A stretch of DNA of 64,000 nt. Origin: Edaphochlamys debaryana (lineage: Eukaryota > Chlorophyta > Chlorophyceae > Chlamydomonadales). Positions within the stretch are counted from its first letter, which is position 1, and the number at the start of each line of letters is the position of its first letter. Location: positions 496,001-560,000 of the forward strand of contig JAEHOE010000029.1 in the NCBI GenBank assembly GCA_016858145.1. Reading direction: 5' to 3'. The position numbers were made by a program, and so were the translations under genes. This document shows positions 1 through 12,816 of this stretch, piece after piece. The notes under the pieces were generated by a model, which did no database searches, had not been told where the DNA came from, and saw only the letters and a list, made by a program, of their open reading frames with translations.

Positions 1-902
1 CCCGACCCGCCGACCCACACACGTCTTCCCGGCATGGCTCCACGCCATCTTCACTTCCTCACTTCACCCCCAAACCTTTCAGGCACCGTGACACGCCAGT
101 GCCCGACAGGCCGTGGACGTAGAGCACGGTTTAGGACGGGTATGTCGTATGTGTGTTGCCGCGGGCCTCCGTGGGTGAGCCAGCTGCATCCAGAGCAGGT
201 CTTACTTGAAGGGTCTTGCTGGCGTCCGGAGCAGAGGGATGCGATGGTTACAGCAGGAACCGCCTCCAGAAGGGGAGGGGTTGAGCGAGAGCGCTTGGGC
301 AGGAGAGCAGGATGGGGCAGAAATTGCAGGACGAATGGGTCAGGGGCAACCCAGTTCGAGCGTGCGAAGAGGGAGGGAATGGGTAGGGATGGGCGGGGAA
401 AGGAGGGGCTCTACTGTGGGGGGGGCGACGCGGTCAGAACCACCGAGCACACGCACGCCATGGTCGAGCGAAGCACTCTTCGCGGCGCCATCGGCGGCAA
501 CACAGCAAGCCCGGCGTCCCCCAGCCCTATTCTCTCCATTTCATTTACGCCTACAGCGCTGGGCTGAATTGCAAGGGATCCGGCTGCCCGGCCCGGCGTC
601 CCCGAGCAGGTGCGTGGCAGACCGCGGTCGTAGAGGAGGTGTAACCTGGGTGGCGTAATGGGCTGGCCGTGCCTGGACTAGCGCTGCCCCATACGCAGGG
701 TGTATATCCCAGCTTCAGACTTCTAGCCTACGCTCTCCCCACGCTTGACACTGCAGGCTTTAGCTCTACGTCCATTTCTTGATTCTTGAACGTCCAGTTG
801 TGTGCTCGCCAACGTTTCACTCATGCCTCGCTTATGATAACCAGAGGAAGCCCCGCGCTCGCGCTGGCAGGCGCTGTCGGGACTGGGAGCAAAGGAGCAG
901 GC
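1..902. other. Gene-poor stretch upstream of the RING gene
   Basis: I see no convincing exon here. The open frames on the + strand lack splice context and protein-like composition. A TGTAA motif near 640 could be the poly(A) signal of a gene that lies mostly to the left of the window, but nothing else supports that. The promoter and 5' UTR of the gene starting at 903 should lie at the right end. Confidence 0.4.
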
Positions 903-3900
903 ATGGCCAGGTCTTCGTGTGGTCGCTTCCTGGCGCTTGCGCTTCTGGCCTCAGGTACGCGAGCTATATGAATGGAACCTGCCTCAAGCGGAGCTGCAGA
1001 GCTGCAGTTGGGCGTCGCATGCGCTTCTACGGTCCGAGGCTGCCTTGTCCTTGCTCCACCACAGTGCTTGGACTAGGTGGGGCGCAAACTTGTATTCCCC
1101 GGAAGCGCCAAGGCTCCGGTAGCACGCTTGGGCGACTTTTCGTGGGCGAGGACGCTGCTGAGGGCCGGCCGCTCGGGGCCTACGAGTGCGACTACTTGGT
1201 CGTGCCCAAAGCAAATATCGAGCAGACGGACGCTTGCAACACCAACGGGTGGGTTGACGTGGGCGCCTTGCCTGCCGGTCAGGCGTGCGACATCGACGCG
1301 CTTCTGCCTGACACGCGCGGCTTCCTCCAACACTAGTGCGTGCGGAACCTGAGGAGGCTCGCTCGCTCGCTTCCCCCTGAAGCGACTCTTGGCTCGCTCC
1401 CACGTGCGGGCGTGCCCGAACCTCCCGAGCCCCGGGCCACCCATCCTCACGCCGCCCTGCGTGGCGCGCTGCAGGTCGGCGTACCTGCTGTTCGAGTTCT
1501 GGAGGCTTGAGAACAGAGACCAAGTCGACCCTCGACTGCTGGAGAATGTGTACTTTCTGGTGGCACGCGGAGCCCAGCCAAACGTGCGTTCCGCAGCGCA
1601 GGGGCTGGGGAACTCTCGCTCCTGACTCGTGGCACGGAACGAGGCCCGGGCCAAGACGATTCTATGCACGGGGCCTTTCGTTGTACCTTGACCCCGGCCA
1701 CCTGCGTCCGCCCAGCCGCTATTAGGGCAAGCCAGGAGCCCGGGGCCTAGGTTGGGGTGGTGGGACAGCTGAGGTAGCGAAGGTCGCAGTGACGGAGGGG
1801 CAACAGCGCCGGCTGCACGCCACCGTACTCCCATACCTTACCGTACATCGCCGCAATGCCGTTCTTGTCTTGCAATGCAGGTGACGTACGCGAACTCGGA
1901 CGTGCTGTACAACCCGCCAAAGGCGGCGTCACCGCAGCTGGGTCAGAACGGGACGCTGCAGGTACGGGGCGTCTTATTGCTTTTGGGTCTAGCAGGGCTG
2001 CGCAGGGGCCCGCGACAGGCCCAGCTGGGCCCCGACGGTCCCAGACCAGGCCCCGGACCGCAACCTACAGCCATTGCTTGGGGACTGTAGACTGAAGCGC
2101 TAGCTGGCTAGCCCCGTGCAGAGTCCCTCATCCCTTGCCCCACGCCCCTCCGCTGCCTAACCCCTGCTCCTCATGTTGCCTTTCCCTGCAAACCCGCCAT
2201 TACGTAAGGACGATGACGCGGACCGGTACTGGCGGCCGTACCACCGGGTATTAGTGCCGGTCAACGCCACCACGTCAGTGCCCAACAGCGGCGACTGGTG
2301 AGCAACGCTTCGCGCGCTGCACGGGGCGCGGGGCGGCACGATTGGACCTGGAGTGGATGATGCTGAGAGCTCCTTTTCCGAGCTCGGGATTTCTTGACGC
2401 GGTACAGCTGTGCACTTTTGACAGCTACGAGATGGCGAACAGCAGACGCCAACTTTGGGGCTGTGTGTTGTGTAGGTACGTGACGGTGGCGAATCTGGAC
2501 CCCAAGGAGCTGGTCAACCAGTACCTGCTGCGGCTCAGCTGCGTATCGGCAGAACAGGCGCCCTGCGCGCAGCCGCTGCCGGGGGCGGGGTCCTGCAGCG
2601 GCCGCGGCGAGTGCGTGGACCCTCCAGAGGTGAGGCGAGGGGGCTGGAGGCAACTGGGGTGGACTTGGCGTTGGGGGGGGGCCTCGGGGCCTTCGGCGCC
2701 GGGGGGTGCGCCGGGGGGTGGGCAGACGGCAAGGTTGGCTGTTTCGGGGGGTGGGCATGGCGGATATGTAAGTGCGTGACATTCAGTCTGACACAGTTTT
2801 GCGGAAGGACGGCCTTCACGGCATACCGGTACGGGAGGTACGACTGCTGGTGCTTTGCGTGAGCTCTGCTGCCGGTCGCTTCTTACGTTCCGGCGCCATA
2901 CCCGACGCTGAAACTCCCGTAACCACCCGCACCGCCCGCGCAGGCTGTCGTTAAGCGGGAACCCTTGACATGGCAGCTGAACCGCGTGTGCGCCTGCCAG
3001 GATGGCTGGGGGGACTATGGCTGCCAGGTCCGCGCCCCAACGCTACTGCCGGGGCAGGTGCAGAGCCGCGTCATACCATCCGGCGGTTGGGCGTTCTGGC
3101 AGATTCGCGTCCCGCTGCCAGTCGGCGGCTCGAGCGCGCTGACCACGTTGACTAAGCCGTCGCTGCTGGTCGAGCTGACGCGCGAGTCGGGGCCGGCGAT
3201 TGCTACGACGGTGGTTGGCGCGGACGGGGAACTCACGGCCATCAACGGTTACGGCGGCGATCCCGTGCTGGTAGTCATGCCGAAGGACTCGGACGCCTCC
3301 AACCGCCTGCCGTGGTTTACGGATATTACGCGATACGCGGATCTGCGCTCGTACTTTCTACAGCAGGACTTTCACTACCTCATGCTGCGCGATCTGACCG
3401 CCGGTCCCGCGACCGGCGCCGTACGGGCTCAGTCAGCGCCGTACGCGGAGTACTACGTGGCCGTGTACAACAACGACCAACGGTTTACTCGGGACCCGCA
3501 GCTGCTGTTTCCAGCTGCCAACGTAACCGTCAAGGTGTGTAGTGACCAGGGTGGCGGGCGCCCCTCCTGAGGACACGGGGTGCAACACATGGGCTGGGTG
3601 TGACGAGGGCCGCTGTGCGGGCGGGCGAGAGAACCCGGGCTGAAGTGCTCACCCCGTTTCTCTCTGGTCTCCGCCTCTCTCCCTCCCTCTTCCAAGGCCC
3701 GCTGGCGCACCTCTCCCTCCTCGGGCAGCAGCACCGGCTCAGCCGCAGTCGGAGGGGACCCACCGGGGCCGCTGTGCCCCGGTGACTGCTTTAACCACGG
3801 CGTCTGCTATGACCCCTGGGACCTTGCCAATGCGGGCTCGCTGCCGCCCACCCTGCTTCCGCCCGTCACGGCGACCGCGGCGAAACCGGAGGACTTCCAG

Positions 3901-6900
3901 TGCGCGTGCCGGGGAGGTGAGCCGCTCCAAACAGGGGGACGGGGGCACTGGACTGTGGGAGCGGGGTCCGGTGTGGGCGGGATGGCTGCTCGTGGTGAGA
4001 CCGAGCCCCGGCAAAGCCGAAGCTTGGGGGTTTGCGCGCGTCCGGTCGGGGGTCCTGCTTCTGCCTGCAAATCATGCGTCCTGCGCTGCTGTACGGTACG
4101 GCACGCGCCGCATGCCGCTTGTTTGCTCCGCATCGTCGTTCTGACAACTGCCGTACTTTGCCGTACCGCACCGCACACAGATTGGGGCGGCACCATGTGC
4201 GAGGGCGCTCTGCGCAACGTCACGGTGTCAACGTCGGGCCAGACCTACACGGAATTGGGGCGGCAGCCGGGCGGGTGGACCTTCTACCTTTTGCAGGCGA
4301 GGCGGGGGCTGGTGGAGGGGCAGGGAGGGGCGGCGAAGGAGGGCCAGACAAGTAGGGGCGGGGAGAAGAGGGGAGGGAGGCGAGAGGCGTTATGAGGTGC
4401 GACAGGTTGAGCCTTTCCAGGAAGGTTGTTGAAAAGGGTCCTTCGGCCTCCGCACGTTGTCACGTGTGCCTCACCAGCCCCCTCCCCCGCGCCCCTTCAT
4501 CTCCCTCGATGCCGTACAGTTCAACCGCTTCGACTACCGCAACGACCTGGCCATCCAGTGGTCCGTTAAGGACGCGCAGGCCCCCGGCGGGCCCGCGCCC
4601 ACCGACCCGCCCACCTCTTACGCCAACGCCTTCCTCACCATCGACGAGCACGCCTTCCCGCGTGACGCACAGCAGGACAGCACCGACCCCTTCCGCCGCG
4701 GCTGGCAGGCGAGTGGGGGTGCTGAGGAAAGCCCATCCACCCATGCCCGCTGCCTAGGTCTGCACGGGAGGGCGGTTGTCTGTCACCGGTTTCTTGGCGG
4801 TACCGGGGCTCAGCCTTGGGGGGCACTGGGCGGCACGGGTGGGGCACCGGGGGACTGTGGGGGTGGGTCGTTTGGGGGGGTTCGAGCAGCTCATGCCTTG
4901 CCTGTCAGCGAGCTGACTCTGCTGGTCTTGACCCCACGTGCCTGAACCCCCTGCCTCCTGCGCCTGGCCCCGACCGCAGATCTTCTACTCCTCACTGGCG
5001 CAGCGCTCCAATCCGCCCCAGCCGTTGCAGGTGCTTGCAGGAAGCCGTCATGGGGGTTATGCAATCGTAGCATGCGCACAGTCTTTGGGCACACAGTCTT
5101 GGGGCACGGGAGCGAAGGGCGCAGGCAGTGTGCATGGAGAGCGTGGAGACCTGAGGACTCACTGGTGGCTTTCCATCCTGCCGTACTCGCTCGGCTCCTC
5201 AGATCAAGGGCTCAGACCTCAAGCCCGGGTACATGTACGTCCTGGGCGTGTACAACAGCGACTATGTACGACAGGTACGACACCGTGCATGAGGCGTGCT
5301 CCGCGGGCCCGCTACCCCTCCGCGCCCCTCTCTTGCGTCCCGCGAGCCCCAAACCCCTGCCTCCCCCATGCCTCCGCCCTCTCCCTCCCCTCCCACCTCC
5401 CCTCTTACCGCCCCTGCCCCCGCCCTGCCCCTCCAGACTGCCTTCGACTCCACGCTCGCCATCTACGTCCCCTCCACCCAACGCACCTGGCTGCACCCCT
5501 ACATGTCTGTGGTGCTGGGGGTCACGGCCTCCATCATCCTGTGCCTGCTCATGACGCTATGCCGCCGGCTGATTCAGGTGGGGGAGGTTTCGGGGGGGAG
5601 GAGTGGGTTGGTTGTAGCGGGAGGCACGCGGGCTTAGGTCTTGGGCGGGTGGGGTCTTGTGGTTTCGGGAGGGAGGTTTCGGGGGGGGGAGTGGGTTGGT
5701 TGCAGCGGGAGGCACGCGGGCTTAGGTCTTGGGTGTGTGGGCTCTTGCGGGGCCTGGTCATCATGCTGTTTACGCTGTGCCGCCGGCTCATCCAGGGAAG
5801 GGGGGCTTGGCCACAGGCTCATGCAGGCTGGGTGGCGTGGGGTGGAGGGGCGAGCATGGGGTTGAAGCGGTGGGGCCACCGCAGTTCCTGGCGGCGGCTG
5901 GGCCGCAGGGCTGCGAAGGATGGATGGGCATGGGCGGGGCTTGGCGTGGTTCAAGGTCTTGCCGTTCCTTGCACCTGCTGGCGGGCTTACCTGTCCTTCC
6001 CTGCCGCTCCCCGTCAAAACGCAGCGCTACGGCTGGGGCCCGCTGGGCCGGAGCCGCGGCCGCATGGAGGGAACGGACGTCAACGGCCAACGCGTGCAGG
6101 TGGGTGCGGCCCATGAGGGCAGCTGCGCGGAAGCTGCGGGTCATTGCTTCGCTTCCTCTCGACTGGACAATTTGTTGCTTCAGGCAGTGCAAGGCGGGAA
6201 GCAGTCTGGGACTCACCTGATCCGCTGCGTCGCGGCCCCTTCTGCAGGTGGCGCACATCCCCCCGAGGCCCCACGGTGTGCCTGCGGGCGTCGTCGCGTC
6301 CTTCCACACATACACATACGGGTGCGTGCCACGTGTGGAGGCGGTTGGGCAGGTTGCACGTCTCGCCGAGCGCGACATGAACTTCTCTTTCCTCGCAAAA
6401 CGCAGGGCCTCCAAAAAGGAGCGAGAACACCTGTTCCAGAACCGGAGGGACCACGAGGCTGTACAGCAGTTGGAACAGGCGGTGGCGGGGGTACCAGCGG
6501 CGGAGCCCCCCGGCTTCGTCGCCGCCAACGGCGGCGGCATGCCGGCGACCACTGCCGCCGCCGCCGCCACGGCACCAAACCCAGTTGACGGGGTCGTTGT
6601 GGTTGGCTTCCCGCCGGCTACTGCTGGCGTCGCCGCCGCCGGCGTGGCGCCGCCGCTGCCAGGCGCGGTCGCCCCCGCCGCCGTCGCCGCCGACGCGGAT
6701 GACGACGAGCCGCAGTGTACGGTCTGCCTGTGCGAGTACGAAGAGGGGGAACGCATTACTCAGCTGCCGTGCAAGCACGACTTCCACTCCACGTGCATCA
6801 ACAAGTGGCTGCAGACGCACTCCACGTGTCCGATCTGTCGTGTCTCGCTCCTGCCCGAGCCGACGCCGGAGGAGCTGGCGGCGGCGGCGAACGCGGCGGC

Positions 6901-7798
6901 GGCGGCAGCCGCTGGCGGCGGCGACGCCGGGGACCAGGCGGCGGCAGCGGTGGCAGCGGCGGCGGCTGCGGCTCGCGGCAGGCCTCAGCGGCAGTCGTCG
7001 GGCCGCAGCGGCTCCCGACCGGGCTCCGCGCGCCGTCAGGGCTCGGCTCGGGCAGCGCTGGCGGCGGCGGCAGCAGCGGCGGCGGCGCAGACCGCCCCTA
7101 TGGCCGGCGGCGCGCAGCCGATGCCGCCGGTCCAGTCCGCTGCGGCGGAGGCGGCGGCGACAACTGCCAACGACAACGCAACCGCTAACGGTAACGGTAA
7201 CGCCCTCGTGGCGTCGCCGACGGCGGGCGGCATGGTGTCTCGTATGCTTGGCTCCTTCACCCGCCGCGCACCGCCTACACAGGCGGCGGCGGCTGCAGCG
7301 CCGCCGCCGCCGTCGTCGACCCAGCTGACGGTGATCACCGCGGCGGAGCCGGAGCCGGCGGCGCTGCAGACGACGCCCAGCGGCTCCGCCGCTGGCGGCG
7401 GCGGCGGCAGGTCGGTGCTGGTGGTGTCGCCGCCGGCTGGCGGCGCGGCTCAGCTGGTGGCCCGAGGCCCGACGGCGACGCTGGACCGACCAGGCTCCGG
7501 CACGGTCCCGGCCTCTGGCGCTTCGGTGGCCTCGTCCCTGTCCCCTGGCTCCCGCCACACGGGGGGTAGCGCCCGGGCCGCCCTGTCGCCCTCGCGGCTG
7601 GCGTCCACACGCACCGCCGGCTCGCCTCAGGGCAGCAGCGCCGGCGGCCCAACCAGCGGCCGCAGCGGCCCGGCGGTGGCGCCTTCGCCGGCGGCGCTGC
7701 CGCTACGCGACGCCGCCGCTCTGTCGGACATCGAGCAGCCGGCTGACGGGCTGGAGCACCCCGACGTGCCGGGCCTTTCTGCGCCCAACCGCCGTTAA
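903..7798 (+). CDS. EGF-like / transmembrane / RING-H2 protein (putative membrane E3 ubiquitin ligase)
   Basis: Sixteen-exon model, 1,240 aa: 903-954, 1065-1335, 1430-1583, 1881-1961, 2209-2297, 2476-2629, 2944-3534, 3697-3916, 4181-4296, 4520-4708, 4980-5030, 5203-5274, 5437-5577, 6025-6099, 6248-6321, 6406-7798. All phases agree. Residues 1-17 look like a signal peptide (MARSSCGRFLALALLAS). Two Cys-rich EGF-like modules lie near residues 246-296 (exons 6-7) and 495-545 (exons 8-9). They alternate with beta-rich segments containing GGWAFWQ and GGWTFYLL. A single hydrophobic helix near 703-722 is followed by CRR, which predicts a lumenal/extracellular N-terminus and cytosolic C-terminus. The RING-H2 near 880-922 has the C-x2-C-x14-C-x-H-x2-H-x2-C-x10-C-x2-C spacing expected to bind E2 enzymes. 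The tail is Ala/Ser/Gly low complexity. Two introns (after 4296 and 4708) use GC donors; the second joins well-matched coding on both sides. The exon 2/3 junction and the start of exon 8 are the least certain. The ligase role is inferred from the RING only. Confidence 0.75.
5584..5795 (+). repeat. Intronic tandem duplication with a copy of the membrane-exon end
   Basis: Right after the transmembrane exon (ending 5577), a stretch of about 70-90 bp starting with GAGGTTTCGGGGGG is present twice in tandem (from 5584 and from 5673; the copies differ by a few bases). It is followed at about 5748-5795 by a second copy of the exon end, reading LVIMLFTLCRRLIQ against LLMTLCRRLIQ in the real exon. The copy has no clear acceptor and is followed by GGAAGG rather than GT, so it is probably an intronic relic. 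Confidence 0.6.
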
Positions 7799-10205
7799 CG
7801 GCAGAGGGTGGCAGTGCCGGGCCTGGTGATGAGAGACCGGTGGGCGGTTGCCAGCTGTGGCCGGCCCTGTCCGCCCGCTGAACGAAAGCGGTGACAGAGT
7901 ACGGCTAGGTGGGGTATGACAAGGTTGGGGCGGGAGTGGGTGGCTGCGCTTTCCTCAGTTTCCAGTAAGCCGAAGCGTGGAAGAGTTGGAAGGGTGGAAG
8001 CGCTGTTCGGCAGAAGCGCGGAAGAGCTGTGTGGCGGAGGGCAAGGGGCCCCGGGTGCGGATGCAAGGCCCGCCATCTGTCCATTGAAGTTGCGGTGACC
8101 CAAGGGCGGCAGTACATACGGGTAGCTACAGCGTCTTGCATGTGTGACAGGGCACGGCGCAATTGCGTTGAGGGCTGCGGATCGTGGGGTGACGGTAGGT
8201 GGGCCGACAACAGGGAGCCGAGGGCATGGTGGGGGCTTGGCGTTATAAGGTTGCATGCAGCGTTCATTTGCTGGGGTTTGAGCGGTTCGTCGCTCTTTGT
8301 CAGCTCGTGTGCAGATGATTCTTGTGTGGGCTTGTTGGGCTGGCAGCTCTCCTGTCTGTAGCTTCGGATGAGGCGCACACGGAGTACTTGTGCATTGGGT
8401 GTGCATTGGGTTTCAAGTTACCGGTATGGGTTTCTATAGATACCGGTATGGGTGCAAGGGCTGCGTCTGGGACGTCGCCCGGAAGACAGGATGGTGTTGT
8501 ACAAGAGGGCAATCCACGTGTGAGCCTGGCTCGCGTTCTGCTCAAAAGTGCGGCATAGCCTTGCGGCATAACCTTACAAGGCTGGCCTGCGTGCGGGGCC
8601 GAGATGCACGCAAAGTGGACAGTGCCTGCTTGCGTCCTGCTCGAAGGTTAGCCGCATGCGGCAGCCCGCGCAATGCTGGCCTGCGAGCGGCTTTCTGAGA
8701 GCTGGGAGATGCACTGCTCGTCGGCAGCGGCCGCGTTGTGGTCAAGAACGTTTGTGGGCGATCACCGCGCTCCCAACCTGGCCTCCCACCTCTCACCCAC
8801 CCTTCGGTGCCTGGACGCCCCTACCCCCATCAGCCTGTGTATCTCTCCCTGTTCGGGACCTCCCTGCTCAGCGTATACCTACTGGGGGTCGGCCCAGCCA
8901 GCCAGTTTTTGCCGCTGCCGAGCGCCAGACCAGTTGCGTTGGCCCAGAATTCACTGGGTCGTGGCTCCGGGCGTTGGGCAGCAATGGACAACGGAAGCCG
9001 TTTCGCCGCCACCGGCTCGGGGCTGCATCGACCACATAACCAAGTGCTTTACTGCTGGAGTGGGTGGCTGCACTTCCCGACCAAGCCTGGCAGTATCAAA
9101 TGGGTGGAAGAGCTGTACGGAACCCACGCTCCCCAGGCGGCCCCTTCATGGGGGCTCGCCCAGGACCCCAGGGCGTTGGCCTGGTTGGCAAGCGGGTGGA
9201 CAGCTGGGCACACACCGGTTGACGGCTGAGCTTATCTGCCTATGCTGATGTGAGTTGGGGTTCGGATATCCGATGCTGCTGCTATGGGATGGACCGGTGA
9301 CTGTTAGCGAGAGAGCCGGGGGTCGGGCGACGGGCGTCCGTGGCGGGGGCTGAGCGTGGCGTGACCAGATTCCGCGCATGCAACCCAAGTGCGTCAAGCC
9401 CACGACGGGCCCTGCGCTGCATGGTGAAGGGCCGGGGGCATGTGAGTGAGTCCAGGCCTTCGCACTTCTCTGTAGCCATAACAAAAGAGAAACCACTGAG
9501 CTGCGCACCAGTCCGGGCTTGCCCCCCTTTTTATAGAGTGGGACTTGGGCTGGGTGTGCATGGCCGGTGGGTCGCCGGTGGGTCGCAGGCACCGCAGGGG
9601 GCCGCGGGGGGAGGGAGGGGGCCGCGGGGGGAGGGAGGTGGCACGAGCGGCACTGCACCTGCACCCCGTCGCGCTGCAACACGCGACGAGCCGCAAGATG
9701 TAGGCGATGCGCCTAATGCAGGAGCTTTAGCGTGCCTCGGGAAGACGCCGCAAACGCGTCGGCTGCTTTCTGCAACTTGGTTAAGACGGCACTCTACTTT
9801 AACGCTGGGGCACTGCCTGGCGGCGGGGGCGCGTCCGCGCGTCAGCGACGTTAGAACTTCGAACACCCAAGATATCCAATGTTTTAGCTCCCTCCAACGG
9901 GGCACCCTGCGACGTGACCGCATAGGCGTAGCCCCTGCTCCGCCCTCCGGGCGGAGTCTGGGGCAAGCCAACATGTCGAGCTTGAGCAACGCAGAGGGGG
10001 TTGACGGGGAACGGGCTAATACAATGCTGGGCAAATGGTTGTCAGCGAGCGGACCGGGGTCGGTGCTGCGGGCCGAGTGGCGGGGGCTGCGGGTGGCGAG
10101 GCAGATCCCGCGCATACACGTTCCGTGCGAGGGCCAGCCCATGGCGAGCTGACCCAGCCCTTTGTGACTTCCTCGCTCTACCTAGCCAGCTATAACAACA
10201 AAGCC
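7799..10205. other. Intergenic region between the RING gene and LRR gene 1
   Basis: I found no gene. It holds short repeats: GTGCATTGG twice near 8392-8410, ACCGGTATGGGT twice near 8420-8455, and a 19-bp G-rich unit repeated twice near 9598-9640. At 9009-9050 a stretch starting GCTCGGGGCTGCATCGACC closely matches the sequence just upstream of LRR copy 2 (17299-17345). The block around 9346-9480 resembles 10078-10203, the immediate upstream region of LRR gene 1. These look like fragments of duplicated 5' flanks. Confidence 0.5.
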
Positions 10206-12633
10206 ATGATGTCGAGCAACGCAGCCCCGCACCAGCAGCATTTCCCTCTTCACGACCTACTCGCTTTCAACCTAGCGGCCGATGCTGGCCAAGCGCTCTT
10301 CACTGCTATCAAGAGCGGTCCAAACGGGATCGCGGACCTGGCCAACGCGCGGCTCGCGAGCAAGGCGCATCGGGGCCTCATTGACGCGCACAACGACAGT
10401 GTGCGGCTGCAGCCAGCACGGCTGAGCGACGAGCTATGCAATGGCGGCGCGTGGCTAGCTCGATGGCCCAAGCTCCGCAAGGTGGTGATGGACACCAGCG
10501 GGGCGGAGATCATCCAGGCCAAGCCCTTCGCCAGCGCGCCGGACGCCACTTGCCAACGGATCAGGGCGCTGACGCTTGTTCGGAGCGGACGCGATCCCCC
10601 GCTATGCGCATTCCTGGTCAAGCTGCTCGGGTCCCTGCCGGCGCTGAGCTCCCTAGAGCTGGCGCAGGCGGGCCCCCAGACCCCCCGGCAGCTGGAGCAA
10701 GCCACCGCAGCCCTCGCCTCGCTACCCGCGCTCTCCAGCCTCAAGCTGAGCTGCATCAGCTGGCTACCCTGCGTCACCCCCAGCAGCCAGCTCACACGCC
10801 TCGAGCTCAACCCGTGCTCCGCGGTTGGGCACATCACGCAGGAGGTGGTGGCATCGGCCCTTGCCTCGCTGCCCACGCTCTCCAGCCTGCGCCTGGGCTG
10901 CAGCCGATGGCTCCCATGCCTCAGCGGCTGCAGTCAGCTTGCACTTCTGGAGGTTGTGGCTGGTGGCGACGCCCTCCCACCGTTCACGTCCACCGTCTTG
11001 CCGGCCCTGACTCATCTGCAAAAGCTGCAGATGCCGGGGGTGCGGCACACAGCGGAGCAATTCCAAGCGCGGCTGAGCACCCTGCCGGTGTCAGTGCGAC
11101 TCTTGCAAACCGAGTTCACACCTCATAGTTCAGAGGGTTTCCGCTGGACTGGCACGTTTGCGGGGGGCATCCTGGAAACGGTGGAGCTCTCCCCTTCCTG
11201 GGGCGGCTGCATCCGCTGCCGCGGCCTGTGGCCCTTTATTGATGGGGCTTTGGTCCACTGCGGAAAGCTTGGCCCCCACCGGCCGCGGCTCGTGCTGAAA
11301 CCGTCCGTGCTGTGCGTGGATGGCGCCCATGCGGAGCTCTTCAGCCGCTGCGAACTGGTGCGGAAGGGGGTGGGATGCGGGCCGCTGGGCTGGGTCAGCC
11401 AATGCGCGCGGCGCAAGGTTGGATAGACAACCAGTTCAGCGTTCTTTGCACGGGACGACCAGTCTGCCACTCACCTCCGCGTCCTCCCCTGATGCCTCCA
11501 GCTGACGCCCGCCGTGTGCCCCCGCCCTCAACGCGACCTGACGCCACAGGTGGACGTGAAACTGGACAATCTCCTTGTCTCGTGTGGTGCGGACAATGAG
11601 GAGCTGGAGGTTATCCAACGGTTGGGCATGCCGCGCGCGCTCACGCTCACGGGAGCATGTCCGGGGATTGTGAGCGTGCAGCTATGCCGGCCGGGATCCC
11701 CTGCCTCCGAGCCTCTTGGGGCGGGTCGTGGCGGGGCCTGCGCTGGAGGCGCATCAGATCCTCCCGCGCTGCCGCTGCCGCCGCTGCGGCTTGGGGACCT
11801 GACGGCGATCGACCTGGTTCAGCAACTGCTGCAGCGCATGGCCTCCAGGCCGGCAGCGACCAAGTGGGAGGCAAGGGCGCTGCTGCTGCGGGGACCCGCG
11901 CTCCATCGCATTCTTACAAGTCCCCCTGACGCCGTGAAGGCGTTCCTTAGGAGCATCACCCGCTCCGCGTCCCATGACCCCCATTACTTCCTTCCTTCCA
12001 ACTTCATCAGCTGGTACGTGCCTATGCCGAGCAGTGGTGCGTTATACGTGCATTGCCCGAGTGCCGACGCGGTGGAGGCGGTGGCTGGGGAGCTGCGGCG
12101 GTGGCTGGAGGCAGCCACGGGCGCTGGCGCGGGCACACAAATGAGGGAGGGGTGCAGCGGTGGCAGCGTCGACGGCAGCGGCGCCGAGGGCCGCAGCGCC
12201 CCGTCCTTCGAGGCCCTACCCGTGACCCTCAACTACGACCGCGCCCTTCATGCGGTGGGTTGAGTAACCGGACCCAGGCTAGGTGTGCGCACTGGAGTGT
12301 GCTGTTTCGGGGACAGTTGGAGGTTGGTCACGAAGGCACTCCACAGCGTGCCGCGCACAAAGATCGAAAGCCAGGTCGACGCAGGGCGCACCCTGCTGAG
12401 GCTCTCCGGCCCCCACCCTACTCCCATTGCAGGGGCTGCAGGAGCTGTGGGACGGTCAGGATGAGCTAGATAGCAAAGCCATCGTCGGCACCGGCCTCGA
12501 ATCGGCAAGCCATGCCGAGGTGAGGGGCCGCGGCGGGGGCAGTCGCTCACCAGACGACCCGCTTGCGAGGCTCGCTGCGCTCATCAAATCTACACGGGGA
12601 CTTTGCCGGTTTACGGAGCTGACGTTGGGGTAG
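10206..12633 (+). CDS. Leucine-rich-repeat protein, lineage-type family, copy 1
   Basis: Three exons, 10206-11357, 11550-12254 and 12433-12633, give 685 aa; every junction is phase 0 and matches the paralogue at 17368. The N-terminal 70 residues (LAADAGQAL..., LASKAHRGLI) are conserved in both copies and may be a degenerate F-box-like or helical cap, but I cannot name the fold. Residues from about 115 to 290 carry irregular LRRs of the type LPALSSLxL...WLPC...SQLTxLEL. Exon 2 (LLLRGPALHRIL, YVHCPSADAVEAVAGEL) is shared with the paralogue and unrecognised. The last exon begins GLQELWDGQ and ends with DPLARLAALI, a weakly conserved C-terminal helix. No signal peptide or membrane span is seen, so a cytosolic or nuclear protein is likely. 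Start choice: ATGATG at 10206/10209, aligned with the paralogue's ATG. Role unknown, perhaps protein-protein interaction. Confidence 0.65.
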
Positions 12634-12816
12634 CTAGGCAGATGTTTATGGTGGTCGAGGGGGGTTGCGGCAGGGTGCAAGGGTGTTATGGAGAGCGGGC
12701 TGCTGCTGCTGGCCCGGGGCAGGAGTGTTGCTTGGCGTGCAACACGGCGTACGCCGCTGGTACCGATGTGACTGGATGGGTATGGGCCGGTTACGCGGGG
12801 CTGCGGGGCCAGGGGG

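Noticed and set aside
34..658. Two overlapping open frames at the left end
   Set aside because: No splice context, no family resemblance, composition typical of chance in high GC.
1330..1340. TAG after FLQH as the end of a separate short gene
   Set aside because: A GTGCGT donor overlaps the TAG. Splicing to 1430 continues the frame through TAC and keeps the phase for all later exons.
6080..7558. 492-aa open frame on the minus strand
   Set aside because: Antisense of the RING-H2 ex-16 coding region, dominated by Arg/Gly from GC-rich codons. The + strand has the RING and the phase-matched exons.
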